From Methylomusa anaerophila (GTDB taxonomy: Bacteria > Bacillota > Negativicutes > Sporomusales > Sporomusaceae), in contig NZ_AP018449.1 of assembly GCF_003966895.1 (NCBI RefSeq), positions 1,784,501 through 1,848,500 on the forward strand: DNA of 64,000 nucleotides, written 5' to 3'. The notes under the pieces are model-generated. The model worked only from the letters and a program-made list of their open reading frames with translations. It had not been told where the DNA came from and did no database searches. The position numbers and the translations under genes were made by a program. Of the stretch, positions 1-7,868 are shown one piece after another (the first letter of the stretch is position 1; every line of letters begins with the position of its first letter).

Positions 1-1
1 G

Positions 2-208
2 TCGCAGTCGCTAAAAGAATTGGAGGCATCTGGTATTATCCATCGAGAGCAGTACAATGAAATTCCGCCTAGAGTTGAATACACGCTGACCGATAAAGGG
101 AAAAGCATTATCCCGCCCTTGATCAAGCTAGCCGAATGGGGGGCAGAGCATATGCAGGAAGGTAAGACATGCGCGGTTTTTTGCGATACATGTCAATCGA
201 TAAAATAG
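2..208 (+). CDS. HxlR-family transcriptional regulator, C-terminal part (truncated by window edge)
   Basis: The reading frame is open from base 2, so the gene begins outside the window. The visible 69 residues carry the typical end of an HxlR winged helix: a LKELEASGIIHRE segment (recognition helix/wing), then PPRVEYTLTDKGKS and a C-terminal helix. It ends in a short Cys-containing tail (CAVFCDTCQ). HxlR proteins are small DNA-binding regulators, often of redox or aldehyde stress genes. The two or three cysteines near the end could be redox-sensitive, but that is inference. The family is clear from the pattern; the target is unknown. Confidence 0.8.
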   Translation, partial: SQSLKELEASGIIHREQYNEIPPRVEYTLTDKGKSIIPPLIKLAEWGAEHMQEGKTCAVFCDTCQSIK

Positions 209-378
209 TAAGTTGTTTTACACCACCGATATTTATAGAAAATCCCTCGTTGTCTGGGTCGAGTAGAAGCACATCCCTCACGGCGCGCACCCCTCAAAGA
301 CCGGACTTGCCCTATTAAGGCATCCGGCTCTTCTTTTGGCTTCTGCGATTAAGTACTTCAAACAACTTACGCTGAGAG

Positions 379-450
379 TGTCATGGGGACAGTTCTTGTG
401 ACATGAAGTATAACCTTGGATTATGTCATCAGAACTGTCCCCTAGACAAC
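379..450 (+). repeat. Family A palindromic repeat, copy 1
   Basis: Two complementary arms, close to GGGGACAGTTCTGATGACAT and ATGTCATCAGAACTGTCCCC, surround a loop of about 20 nt. The left flank is GTCAT and the right flank CTAGACAAC. The right arm supplies an ATG (423) that opens a frame into the coat-protein relic downstream. Confidence 0.9.
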
Positions 451-626
451 ACAACGATATGCTGATGACGGAAAAATACGTTTCCGGCGTCTACGACACC
501 GCCATTTTTGAATTTGCCGACAGCAATATCCGCCAAACGTTTAACCACATCCAAAAAGAAGAGCAACAGCACGGCGAGGATCTGTTCCATTACATGCAGG
601 CCAACGGCATGTACAATGTCCAATAG
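423..626 (+). pseudogene. Spore coat protein (CotF-like) fragment fused to repeat A
   Basis: From about base 451 the frame encodes a ferritin-like coat F segment: NDMLMTEKYVSGVYDTA, then IRQTFNHIQKEEQQHGEDL and a final MQANGMYNV. This matches the end of CotF-domain spore coat proteins, which are small helical proteins of the endospore surface. The first nine or ten residues (MSSELSPRQH) are simply the translation of the right arm of the family A repeat, so the true N-terminal half is missing and the repeat sits exactly at the break. The fragment may still be translated from the repeat's ATG, but no good ribosome binding site precedes it. I call it a 5'-truncated relic. It also suggests that the organism sporulates. 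Confidence 0.65.
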
Positions 627-749
627 TTTTTCCATCCATTGGCCGGGTAAAACGCTTTCGCCCCCTGCCAGGCTGTTGAAAAACTTCGCTAATGTGTGTT
701 TTTCAAGCTTCAGGCCTCAGGCAAATTATGTAGTTATAATTTAATAATA

Positions 750-778
750 TTGACAAGAACATATTTTAATTATAGAAT
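750..778 (+). promoter_or_regulatory. Promoter of the dehydratase operon
   Basis: TTGACA (750-755) and TAGAAT (773-778) are separated by exactly 17 bases, a near-consensus vegetative promoter. Transcription would start near 785, giving a leader of about 160 nt before the start codon at 944. Confidence 0.7.
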
Positions 779-812
779 AATTAAAATAATAGTTGACTAG
801 CAGAAACAACTA

Positions 813-857
813 GAGGCTATATCTCCGGTGATCCGGCGATAGGGCCTTTTCTTTTTT
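813..857 (+). terminator. Terminator-like hairpin in the 5' leader (possible attenuator)
   Basis: AGAGGC and TATC pair with GATA and GGCCTT around an inner CCGG-TGAT-CCGG stem, followed by CTTTTTT. The hairpin lies about 30 nt after the predicted start of transcription and before the dehydratase gene, so it is placed to act as an attenuator. I did not match the leader to a known riboswitch class. Confidence 0.5.
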
Positions 858-943
858 ATGTAAATAAAACGGTAGTCTTTTAGAAAAATCAACTCGACAA
901 ACGATCTTTTTAAAAGCTGCAGATGAAAAGGAGTGAAGTCAGC

Positions 944-2974
944 ATGAAGATTATTGAGGTATTGGACCAGAAAATAGCGGGTGATATACAAAAAATTAAG
1001 GTGATTGGGATTGATATTGGTTCCCGTACAGCCAAAGCAGTTTTATTTCATGATGATGAGTTATATACCGCGGCAATTCTGACAGGCATTGACATGCAGG
1101 AAACGGCGAATGAATTGGTGGCAGACCTGCTGACACAATCCGGTTTAAACAAAACAGATATAAATTATATCGTTGGGACTGGTTATGGACGTGTAGCCAT
1201 GAAGTTTGACAATCCTTACCAGATTGTTTCAGAAATTTCCTGTCATGCCATGGGTATACATTATCTGGCTGCGGGAGTAAAGACGATTATTGATATCGGC
1301 GGTCAGGATTCTAAAGCCATCAAAGTCGATCCGGAAACTGGCCGTGTGGTGGAATTTGTCATGAATGACAAATGTGCGGCGGGTACAGGACGCTTCTTAG
1401 AGAAAGTCGCGCAGCTGTTGGATTATAATTTGGATGAGTTGGGGACAGAAGCCCTTAAAGCACAGAAGTTATCGGATGTAAGCAGTCAATGTGTGGTGTT
1501 TGCTGAGTCGGAGGTCATTTCCCGGCGGGCTAAAGGTGAGCTGCGGGAGGATATTGCTGCCGGTATTCATTATGCTGCCGCCCGGAGAGTGCGTAGTCTG
1601 TTAAGTCAGGTTGGACTGGAACCGGGGCTGGCTTTTTCCGGCGGGGTATCCAATAATGCTGGCATGAAAAAAGCAATTGAAGAAGTAATTGGCAGCCCGG
1701 TCAGTCCTATTAAACTGGACGCGATTTATGCAGGCGCACTGGGGGCGGCCATTTATGCTCACAATTACTATTTAGGAGGGATGCAGACAGGAGAAGCGGA
1801 AAGGGAAAATCGCAGACTGGACCTTACTGCTTTGGAAAGCAGGATTGCCCAGCATCATGAAGCGATTATCCACGGTGCCGGCGGGCAAAAGAAGGTTGGT
1901 TATTTATGCACATATACACCGCTGGAATTAATAAATGCCGCAGGGATAGCGCATGCAAGGCTGTTTAAAATGGGCAATACTGAGGTTGTGGCTAGTGGGG
2001 AGCAAATTACTCAAAGCGTATTTTGTGACTTTACGAAAAGTATACTGGGAGCTTTTAAAGAAAATGATGCCTTATATAAATCCCTCGATAAAGTTTATAT
2101 TTTCTACACATGCGATTGTATTAAGAAAGTAGGAGAAGCAATCGGGGAATTCTTTGCACCATCAGATATATACACATTACCACGCCTGCGCCATAAAGAT
2201 TCTTCGCGCGACTATTACCGGACAGTGATTCTTCATTTCCAAAAAAGTCTGGAAGAATTGTCCGGAAATATAATTACCGAAGAAGCAGTACGTGAGCAAA
2301 TCAAATTATACAATAAGGTGCGAGTGCTGTTGAAAAAAATATCTGAGCTACGCAAGCGGGAAAATCCACCCATTACCGGCAAGGACTTTTTGGAATTGAT
2401 TAAGGGCTACCACTATTTGCCGCCGCAAGGCTTACTGGAGTTGTACGGACGGATCTATGACAATCTGGCAGCTGTGCCGAATAAGGGACAACGCAAAATC
2501 CGCTTGATGATGGCCGGCGGCATTGTGGCAGACGGCGACCGCCGCTTACTGGAATTGATCGAAGATGATATCGGTGCAAGGATTGTGGTGGAAGACCATT
2601 GTACCGGTGTGAGAAATATTTTGCATACAATCAATGAAGAAGGAGATCCATATCAAGCGCTGGCTGAAGGTTATCTGGATCAATCCCCTTGTACACGGAT
2701 GAAGCCCCTGGGAGAAAGCGTTGATATAGCAGGCGAGTTAGCTAAAGAATATGATGTGGATGGTATTTTATACGTGTATCTGAAGTTCTGTCCTTGCTAT
2801 GGCATGATTAAACATGAATTTTTTAAACATTATCAAAAATTGGGCATTCCGGTTTTGGAATTGCCAATTGACTATTCGGCTAGCGACCAAGGTCAGTTGA
2901 AAACCAGACTGGAAGCATTTATTGAGGTGTTGGGAGAAAGAGCAGGTTCAGTAAGGCTAAAAGAAGCGCATTAG
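944..2974 (+). CDS. 2-hydroxyacyl-CoA dehydratase activator fused to a dehydratase-like subunit
   Basis: A protein of about 676 residues. The N-terminal part (roughly 20-270) is a BcrAD/HgdC-type activase: an ASKHA ATP-binding start (GIDIGSRTAKA), the NDKCAAGTGRF and SSQCVVFAES segments whose cysteines bind the shared [4Fe-4S] cluster in this family, and FSGGVSNN. The rest (about 300-670) is an HgdB/BcrC-like dehydratase domain with conserved Cys segments (FYTCDCIKK, DHCTGVRN, LKFCPCYG). Such proteins use ATP-driven electron injection to make ketyl radicals for dehydrating (R)-2-hydroxyacyl-CoA or reducing aromatic acyl-CoA. I start at ATG 944 because AAGGAGTG lies just upstream; the ATG at 923 has no binding site. 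It is followed by a partner subunit and a binding protein. The substrate cannot be read from sequence. Confidence 0.85.
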   Translation: MKIIEVLDQKIAGDIQKIKVIGIDIGSRTAKAVLFHDDELYTAAILTGIDMQETANELVADLLTQSGLNKTDINYIVGTGYGRVAMKFDNPYQIVSEISCHAMGIHYLAAGVKTIIDIGGQDSKAIKVDPETGRVVEFVMNDKCAAGTGRFLEKVAQLLDYNLDELGTEALKAQKLSDVSSQCVVFAESEVISRRAKGELREDIAAGIHYAAARRVRSLLSQVGLEPGLAFSGGVSNNAGMKKAIEEVIGSPVSPIKLDAIYAGALGAAIYAHNYYLGGMQTGEAERENRRLDLTALESRIAQHHEAIIHGAGGQKKVGYLCTYTPLELINAAGIAHARLFKMGNTEVVASGEQITQSVFCDFTKSILGAFKENDALYKSLDKVYIFYTCDCIKKVGEAIGEFFAPSDIYTLPRLRHKDSSRDYYRTVILHFQKSLEELSGNIITEEAVREQIKLYNKVRVLLKKISELRKRENPPITGKDFLELIKGYHYLPPQGLLELYGRIYDNLAAVPNKGQRKIRLMMAGGIVADGDRRLLELIEDDIGARIVVEDHCTGVRNILHTINEEGDPYQALAEGYLDQSPCTRMKPLGESVDIAGELAKEYDVDGILYVYLKFCPCYGMIKHEFFKHYQKLGIPVLELPIDYSASDQGQLKTRLEAFIEVLGERAGSVRLKEAH

Positions 2975-3013
2975 CGTTGTATTAAATATAACAAGAGAGG
3001 AGAAGCCGATCAC

Positions 3014-4222
3014 ATGCAGATTGAAGATATTAAAAGCCCCGTGGATTATCTTATTTATAGTAAAAATGAGATTCATGGTTATTCACGGGCCATAGGAAAA
3101 TTGTTTGATCTTTCCACTTCCTATATTTCAGATGCTGAGAAAGCCTATAAAGAAGGGAAAAAAGTTATCTGGAGCAGGACTAACGGCTGGGAAGTGCCAC
3201 TGGCATATTCTTGCGGCATCATACCGGTTGCTTTTAGTGAAATGGGACGTCTGAGTGATTTTGAGACGATGCGTATTGGTGAGGAATATTACCAGTTTCC
3301 GCCGGAAACCTGTTCTATGGTGAAATGCACAGTCGGCCAGTGGCATAAACGAAAAAGCAAGAGTATTAACCGAATCCTGGGGGCGGGGGTGGCTTGTGAA
3401 CCATTTAATCTGGCTTTGGAACTGATGAAACAAGCTGGTTATGATGTTCATACGGTTGATGTGATTTATCGTGCTCCCGGGATGAAGGGAGATGAACTTG
3501 AAAATTTGGTTGAGTTCTTTATCCGGCAAATTTATGATACCGTGGAATGGCTCACCGGCAGTAGAAAGATTGATGAAGATAAATTAAAGCAAGAGATACA
3601 ACGTAAGAACCAATTAATTTCCAAAGTGCGAAAAATCTTGGAATTGCGAATAGGCAACCCTTTTTATATGCGCAGTCTGCCGGCTATTTTTTTGCTTACC
3701 GGTCTGAATGCGGGCTATTTTGGCAAGCCTGAGGAATATGAAAAGGTATTGGATTTATTAATCGAAGAATTAGAAAATGCCCCGGTCAATGAAGAAGATT
3801 TGAAAAGAGTTATTCCATTGGTTTGGGTGGGGAATGCCGGGCAAGAGTTTGGTGTTTTTGAAGTTATTGACCAGGCAGACGGAGCTTTACTAGGCTTTAG
3901 GGGATATCCATTTAATATTTGCCGGGAGGATATCCCGCCGGTAGAAGCATTAGCCCGGCATGTATTGGGCAATCAGGACGCCGGAGCTTCCGTTTATGTA
4001 CAGCAGGTACTTGAGAAGGAAGCCCAGAAAGTAAATGCCCGCGGGCTGATTTTATATGGTTATCTTGGTTGCTCTTACAGCACGATTGCCAGGGAAATGT
4101 GGGGAGATCATTTCAGAAAGCAAGGGATTCCAAGTATTAACCTGGAGGGAACTTTTCAAATAGGGCCTCCCAGTGGGCAAATACTGACCAGAATTAAGGC
4201 CTTTACGGAGATGCTTGCCTAA
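3014..4222 (+). CDS. 2-hydroxyacyl-CoA dehydratase / benzoyl-CoA reductase subunit (HgdB/BcrC family)
   Basis: 402 residues, 39 bases after the activator fusion, behind the ribosome binding site GAGAGGAGA. It has the HgdB-family layout: an N-terminal Rossmann-like half with WSRTNGWEVPLAYSCGI, a Cys segment (PPETCSMVKCTVGQ), a GVACEPFNLALELMK stretch and a C-terminal GYLGCSYSTIAREMW. The cysteines are candidate [4Fe-4S] ligands. It should form the catalytic heterodimer with the dehydratase half of the preceding fusion. These enzymes act in the cytoplasm in anaerobic amino-acid or aromatic degradation. No dedicated CoA transferase or ligase is adjacent, so the pathway is open. Confidence 0.85.
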   Translation: MQIEDIKSPVDYLIYSKNEIHGYSRAIGKLFDLSTSYISDAEKAYKEGKKVIWSRTNGWEVPLAYSCGIIPVAFSEMGRLSDFETMRIGEEYYQFPPETCSMVKCTVGQWHKRKSKSINRILGAGVACEPFNLALELMKQAGYDVHTVDVIYRAPGMKGDELENLVEFFIRQIYDTVEWLTGSRKIDEDKLKQEIQRKNQLISKVRKILELRIGNPFYMRSLPAIFLLTGLNAGYFGKPEEYEKVLDLLIEELENAPVNEEDLKRVIPLVWVGNAGQEFGVFEVIDQADGALLGFRGYPFNICREDIPPVEALARHVLGNQDAGASVYVQQVLEKEAQKVNARGLILYGYLGCSYSTIAREMWGDHFRKQGIPSINLEGTFQIGPPSGQILTRIKAFTEMLA

Positions 4223-4319
4223 AAAACCAATACCTGGGGTTGTAAATCATAAAAAGATAAGGGGTTATTTGTACCTGCCGACAATCTTTGTTGAGTACAA
4301 TATAAAGGGGAATTCTATT

Positions 4320-5336
4320 ATGAAAAATAGCAGCAAATATAAAATGATCATAAGTATGGCACTCATTTTGGCAGCTATCCTTATCATACAGGGGTGTTCA
4401 TTCCGCGAGAAAGGGAATAATGTCCAAACAGTTGATGAAAAACAGTATAATATTATAAAAGTTTCCACCCCTGCGGAAGTTACAGTTCCGTCGGTCTATT
4501 TTGTGGGAGAGGAAATGGGCTTCTTTGCTGAAGAGGGGATAAAACTGGAATATGCCGGAGTGGTCCCGTCCACTCAAGTGATAGCTTCCGTTGTGGCGGG
4601 GAAAATGGATGTCGGTGGGATACACCATGTCAGCAGGACCATAACCGGCATTGCCGCAGGAGCTAAAATTAAGGCAGTGGCGGCAGGTAATGAAACTACT
4701 GAAAAATTACCCTTTTTGGTATATGTGACCTTAAAAGACAGTCCAATTAAAACAGCTCAAGATCTTATTGGAAAAAAAATAGGTACGCGCATATCCGGAA
4801 GTATCAATGAATACTTGCTTTATAGCTATATGAAGCAACATAATATAGCTGATCCCAAAAATAAAGTAGAATTTTTGGTAATGAAAGAACCGGAGATGGA
4901 GCAGGCTTTGCGTCAGAAAGATATTGATGTGGCGGGATTCAGTAAAACACCTGATTTTATAGCGGAAAGAGGAGAGTTTAAAGTACTCTTTAGCGATTAT
5001 GATGTCTGGGGTAGCAATGGCGGCGGGGCACCGTTTTATTTTTCTGAGCAATTTATTAAAGAAAAGCCGGATGTAGTCAAGCATTTTGTCGCTGCTGTGG
5101 CCAAGACCAACAATTGGATCAATGAAAATCCGGAAAAGGCTATTGAAATTACAGCTAAAAGAGCTGGTAGAGATATTAAATGGATTAAGAAGGGTCATTT
5201 TGCCCCAAATGCTATTATCAAGGATGAGACTGTTCAGCTATGGATTGATCAGCTAACGGAATTTGGTGAAATTAAAAAGAAAGTAACATCTAATGAGGTT
5301 TATACCAACGAATTTAATCCATATTTTAACAGATAA
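4320..5336 (+). CDS. ABC-type substrate-binding lipoprotein (NMT1/SsuA/TauA-like)
   Basis: 338 residues from ATG 4320, which follows AAGGGGA. An N-terminal signal peptide ends in a lipobox (LIIQGC), so the mature protein would be lipid-anchored outside the membrane. The body has the periplasmic-binding fold typical of the NMT1/THI5 and sulfonate/nitrate group: VYFVGEEMGFFAEEGI near the start, a VASVVAGKMDVGG-type repeat segment, then IGTRISGS. Members bind small organic anions, sulfonates or thiamine precursors. It lies about 100 bases after the dehydratase subunit on the same strand and may supply that pathway's substrate. No permease or ATPase gene is next to it, so it is an orphan binding protein here. 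Confidence 0.8.
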   Translation: MKNSSKYKMIISMALILAAILIIQGCSFREKGNNVQTVDEKQYNIIKVSTPAEVTVPSVYFVGEEMGFFAEEGIKLEYAGVVPSTQVIASVVAGKMDVGGIHHVSRTITGIAAGAKIKAVAAGNETTEKLPFLVYVTLKDSPIKTAQDLIGKKIGTRISGSINEYLLYSYMKQHNIADPKNKVEFLVMKEPEMEQALRQKDIDVAGFSKTPDFIAERGEFKVLFSDYDVWGSNGGGAPFYFSEQFIKEKPDVVKHFVAAVAKTNNWINENPEKAIEITAKRAGRDIKWIKKGHFAPNAIIKDETVQLWIDQLTEFGEIKKKVTSNEVYTNEFNPYFNR

Positions 5337-5632
5337 AGCTCACGCAATGGTAAGGAATACAAAAGAATTAGTTGGCATAATTGGGCCCCTCAGGGAAATG
5401 ATTGACGGTGTTCCGTATATATTGAATAGATGTTTCTGGGATAAGGTTACGCCTATTAGGGATTGAGTTATGTTCGCCTAGACTTTTGTTTAGGCGATAT
5501 TTTTATTTACAGGACAGGTACATTGTCCCAAGGATAAAAGAACTATAAGTAGCTAAGAGGTGATAAAATACCCAAGTGGGATGAGGAATCTGTCCCTATG
5601 TATCATAGGATTGTATAAAAGCGTGATTTCCA
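5337..5632. other. Intergenic region with terminator and degenerate palindrome
   Basis: A terminator for the dehydratase operon lies at 5474-5506 (TCGCCTA ... TAGGCGA then ATTTTTA). At about 5512-5600 there are GGACA/TGTCC palindromic scraps reminiscent of, but not identical to, family A. No gene is recognised. Confidence 0.5.
5474..5506 (+). terminator. Rho-independent terminator after the binding-protein gene
   Basis: TCGCCTA pairs with TAGGCGA around a loop of about 10 bases, followed by TATTTTTAT. Confidence 0.75.
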
Positions 5633-6190
5633 CTATATTATGATTTTGTTCCATCCGTTTGATACTGCATCCTTCGCTGTATCTGTCAGCTCTTCCAAGG
5701 ACATTTCAGAGATGGAACTAAGCCAGTTGGTATATATACCTACAATACCTGAAGCAATATATTCTGCATATACATTAAATTTCTCAGCAGACATGCCAGA
5801 CTTGGTATAAAAAGATTCCTTGATGGTATTTTTAAGTATATCCTTACATTCTGTTTGGAGGAATGCATAAGAAGTGGTTTCCGAAATACGGCGATATAGG
5901 CCGATATCCTCCATCATAATTTTATTGAGGCCTTGAAAGAAAGAATTTATATCAAAAGTTTGGTTCTTTTTCAGTAGCATCAGCACTTTGCCTGCCAGTT
6001 CGGTTTCAAATTCTTTTAAAATATCGGCAGTGGAATTGTAATGAAGATAAAATGTTTTTCGATCTATGTTTGCTAAATTTGCTAACTCAGTAACTGTAAT
6101 CAGATGGAATTCTTTGCTTGGAATGAGCTGTAAAAAAGCTTTGCGTATGCCTTCTTTCGTTTTAACGATTCTACGGTCAATTCTATTCAT
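5633..6190 (-). CDS. TetR/AcrR-family transcriptional regulator
   Basis: 185 residues from ATG 6190 (minus strand), behind GGAGAA. The N-terminal helix-turn-helix is clear: KTKEGIRKAFLQLIPSKEF, then ITVTELANLANIDRKTFYLHY, the usual TetR recognition helix. The C-terminal part is a helical ligand/dimerisation domain of the type seen in TetR regulators near membrane or stress genes. The membrane protein gene at 6680 is divergent from it, and two large palindromes in front of that gene could be its operators. The gap between them now holds an IS110 relic. The ligand is unknown. Confidence 0.85.
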   Translation of the reverse strand: MNRIDRRIVKTKEGIRKAFLQLIPSKEFHLITVTELANLANIDRKTFYLHYNSTADILKEFETELAGKVLMLLKKNQTFDINSFFQGLNKIMMEDIGLYRRISETTSYAFLQTECKDILKNTIKESFYTKSGMSAEKFNVYAEYIASGIVGIYTNWLSSISEMSLEELTDTAKDAVSNGWNKIII

Positions 6191-6313
6191 GATAATTCTC
6201 CATTCCGCCGCTGTCACTGGCGGCACAAATAGTAATAAAAAAGATGTGCGACTTCACCATGTTTATTATTATTAAGCCGAGGAGAAGATAAGCTAGATTT
6301 TCCACCTTCAACA

Positions 6314-6376
6314 ATTCCATACAAACGTCAAAGCAGTTGTTAATCGACAGCAACTGCTTTGACGTTTGTATGGAAT
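6314..6376. repeat. Perfect 26-bp inverted repeat with 11-base spacer
   Basis: Arm 6314-6339 is the exact reverse complement of 6351-6376. The right arm is coding sequence of an IS110 transposase relic, and the left arm is an inverted copy of it. This points to a template-switch or fold-back event rather than a normal terminator, since no T-run follows. Confidence 0.85.
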
Positions 6377-6468
6377 CAGCCGAAAAGTATTGGGTTCCAG
6401 TGTTTAATCTTTTGGAGGATTCTATCCGCATTACTGTTGCCAATCCCAAATGGGTTATAGCTGTTTAA
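6340..6468 (+). pseudogene. IS110-family transposase fragment
   Basis: The frame encodes NCFDVCMESAEKYWVPVFN, then LLEDSIRITVANPKWVIAV and a stop. This matches the N-terminal DEDD region of IS110/IS1111 transposases (VCMEST-GKYW and ANPK segments). Upstream sequence is lost at the inverted repeat and the downstream part is missing after TAA at 6466. It is unlike the complete IS110 transposase at 18.8-20.1 kb, so it derives from a different element. Confidence 0.7.
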
Positions 6469-6679
6469 GATAATAAAGACGATATCTATTTGGGTGTGCC
6501 ATTTTTTAGCGACTACGAAGTATTTTTCACGCTAATCTCCTATGTTAATCTACAATTTTGGTAGTTTTGTAGATTAATACGCACTATCTAATATATTATA
6601 ATTGATTTCATTCTAAAATCAATTATAATACACACATGGGGAATAATCAATGACTGTAGATTATTAAGGAGGTCCACTT
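6469..6679. promoter_or_regulatory. Two palindromes in front of the membrane protein gene
   Basis: Palindrome 1 is TTAATCTACAA (6545-6555) with TTGTAGATTAA (6567-6577). Palindrome 2 is TATTATAATTGATTT (6594-6608) with AAATCAATTATAATA (6616-6630), a 15-bp perfect arm. They could be operators for the divergent TetR regulator or hairpins in the leader. The ribosome binding site AAGGAGG precedes ATG 6680. Confidence 0.6.
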
Positions 6680-7477
6680 ATGCTAGAGAAATTATTTTCA
6701 TTCTATCCGGGTAATTATTCATTGGAAGATTTCACCTACGCATTTAGTCCGGATAACCCTCAATTTGATTTGGTTCTGGGTATTGCATTACTTACCTTTT
6801 TCTTAGGATATATAGAATATATATATAGTTTTCAGTTGGTAAGGAGAGAAAAGAGTGCGCCCTATCCTGTATGGATGCATACTTTTTATTTTGCACACGA
6901 TTCAATGGGCGCTATCGTATTTGCACTTGCTTCAAAAACAACTGGAGGTTTTTGGTTTTTCACAGCAGCAGCCGTTGCACTTGTAATATGGAATTTATTT
7001 GAGGTATATAACCTGTATAAATGCATCTACGTAGAACGTCAGGAAATTTGGGGACATCTGCATGATGAACCGGTTTCAGTAAAAGAAGCATGGTTCAGAG
7101 TGATCGGTCAGATCATAATTTTTATAGGCGTTGTAAACCTGTTTAGGGTATTTATGAATGATCCTTATATGTTTAAATGGTTTATTTTTACCAATATATT
7201 AATCGCCATCGCACCCGGTTTTTACTGGGAGAAAAGAAAAACACAGATTGGTGCTTCATATAAGCTGGCTATTGTGATACTTCTTGGTACAATAAACTCT
7301 TTCACCCCACTTAATATGTGGGTATTGGTCAGCGATTATTTTTCATTTTCCAATAATCCTTGGTTTTATCTCATAGGAATCGTAAGTATTGGATTCGCAA
7401 TCAGAAATATAGTAGTTCTTAAGAAAATGTCACAAAAGCCTAGCCATATGGAAGATGGGACAAAGACAGTCTGGTAA
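6680..7477 (+). CDS. Multi-pass membrane protein of unknown function
   Basis: 265 residues with about six or seven hydrophobic segments (approximately residues 32-48, 75-110, 138-155, 165-180, 192-215, 222-240), separated by short polar loops. Charged and aromatic residues sit near the membrane ends (YIEYIYSFQLVRREK, FAHDSMGA, WNLFEVYNLYKC). I do not recognise the family. The size, number of helices and acidic residues inside helices loosely recall membrane-embedded terpene cyclases of the Pyr4/PaxB type, but I cannot support that assignment. A strong ribosome binding site (AAGGAGGTCC) supports ATG 6680. The nearest regulator is the divergent TetR gene. Confidence 0.7.
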   Translation: MLEKLFSFYPGNYSLEDFTYAFSPDNPQFDLVLGIALLTFFLGYIEYIYSFQLVRREKSAPYPVWMHTFYFAHDSMGAIVFALASKTTGGFWFFTAAAVALVIWNLFEVYNLYKCIYVERQEIWGHLHDEPVSVKEAWFRVIGQIIIFIGVVNLFRVFMNDPYMFKWFIFTNILIAIAPGFYWEKRKTQIGASYKLAIVILLGTINSFTPLNMWVLVSDYFSFSNNPWFYLIGIVSIGFAIRNIVVLKKMSQKPSHMEDGTKTVW

Positions 7478-7868
7478 ATTCGTGTTAAAAACGACAAGTT
7501 CTAGGAAAAAGATATTGAAGTATGCTTTTTGACTTTAGCCATTTTTATTGCTTCTGTGGCAATTAAGTAAATTATTCGAACCCCTTGCGGCCGCGATATG
7601 TAAAAAGAACCGACTTAGGGCACCTCATGGGAGTGGAGAGTTGTATGAGTCAAAGGACCGTCCCGTGCGCCACGAAGATTTAACTACAAATCAAGACGGC
7701 GCAGCTGTGAATCCTGCCGGGGGCGCCATGAAAAAAGGCTTTACGAAGTTTTCGTAACGTCTTTTTTCTATAGGAAAGTATAACAACGAGAAAGAACTGC
7801 GGGATAACAAATACGTATTGCCTTGCCCACTGGAGGCATATAATAGATGCATAGAAACAGGCTGCAAT
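7478..7868. other. Intergenic region, unassigned, ending in a bidirectional terminator
   Basis: A short GC-richer patch (about 7580-7730) does not resemble its neighbours, and I could not assign it to a gene, intron or riboswitch. At 7729-7772 a hairpin of the AAAAAAGGCTTTACGAA / TTCGTAACGTCTTTTTT type forms a likely bidirectional terminator between the two convergent genes. Confidence 0.5.

Larger units (their letters stand above)
627..943. other. Intergenic leader region of the dehydratase operon
   Basis: No gene is seen here. It holds a sigma-A-type promoter (750-778), a short AGTTG/CAACT hairpin (about 791-811), a terminator-like hairpin (813-857) and the ribosome binding site AAGGAGTG at 927-934. 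Confidence 0.7.

Noticed and set aside
813..857. A named riboswitch (preQ1, guanidine or fluoride) in the dehydratase leader
   Set aside because: The hairpin and T-run are real, but none of the consensus cores fits; kept only as a terminator/attenuator candidate.
6183..6449. Minus-strand frame across the IS110 relic
   Set aside because: It is antisense to the transposase fragment and overlaps the TetR start; no family features.
6680..7477. Membrane terpene cyclase (Pyr4/PaxB-like)
   Set aside because: Helix count and size are compatible, but no diagnostic catalytic residues could be confirmed; left as unknown membrane protein.
7580..7730. Riboswitch or group II intron domain in the 7.6-7.7 kb GC-rich patch
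   Set aside because: Fragments recall conserved RNA cores, but I could not match the order of elements of a cobalamin riboswitch or a domain V hairpin.
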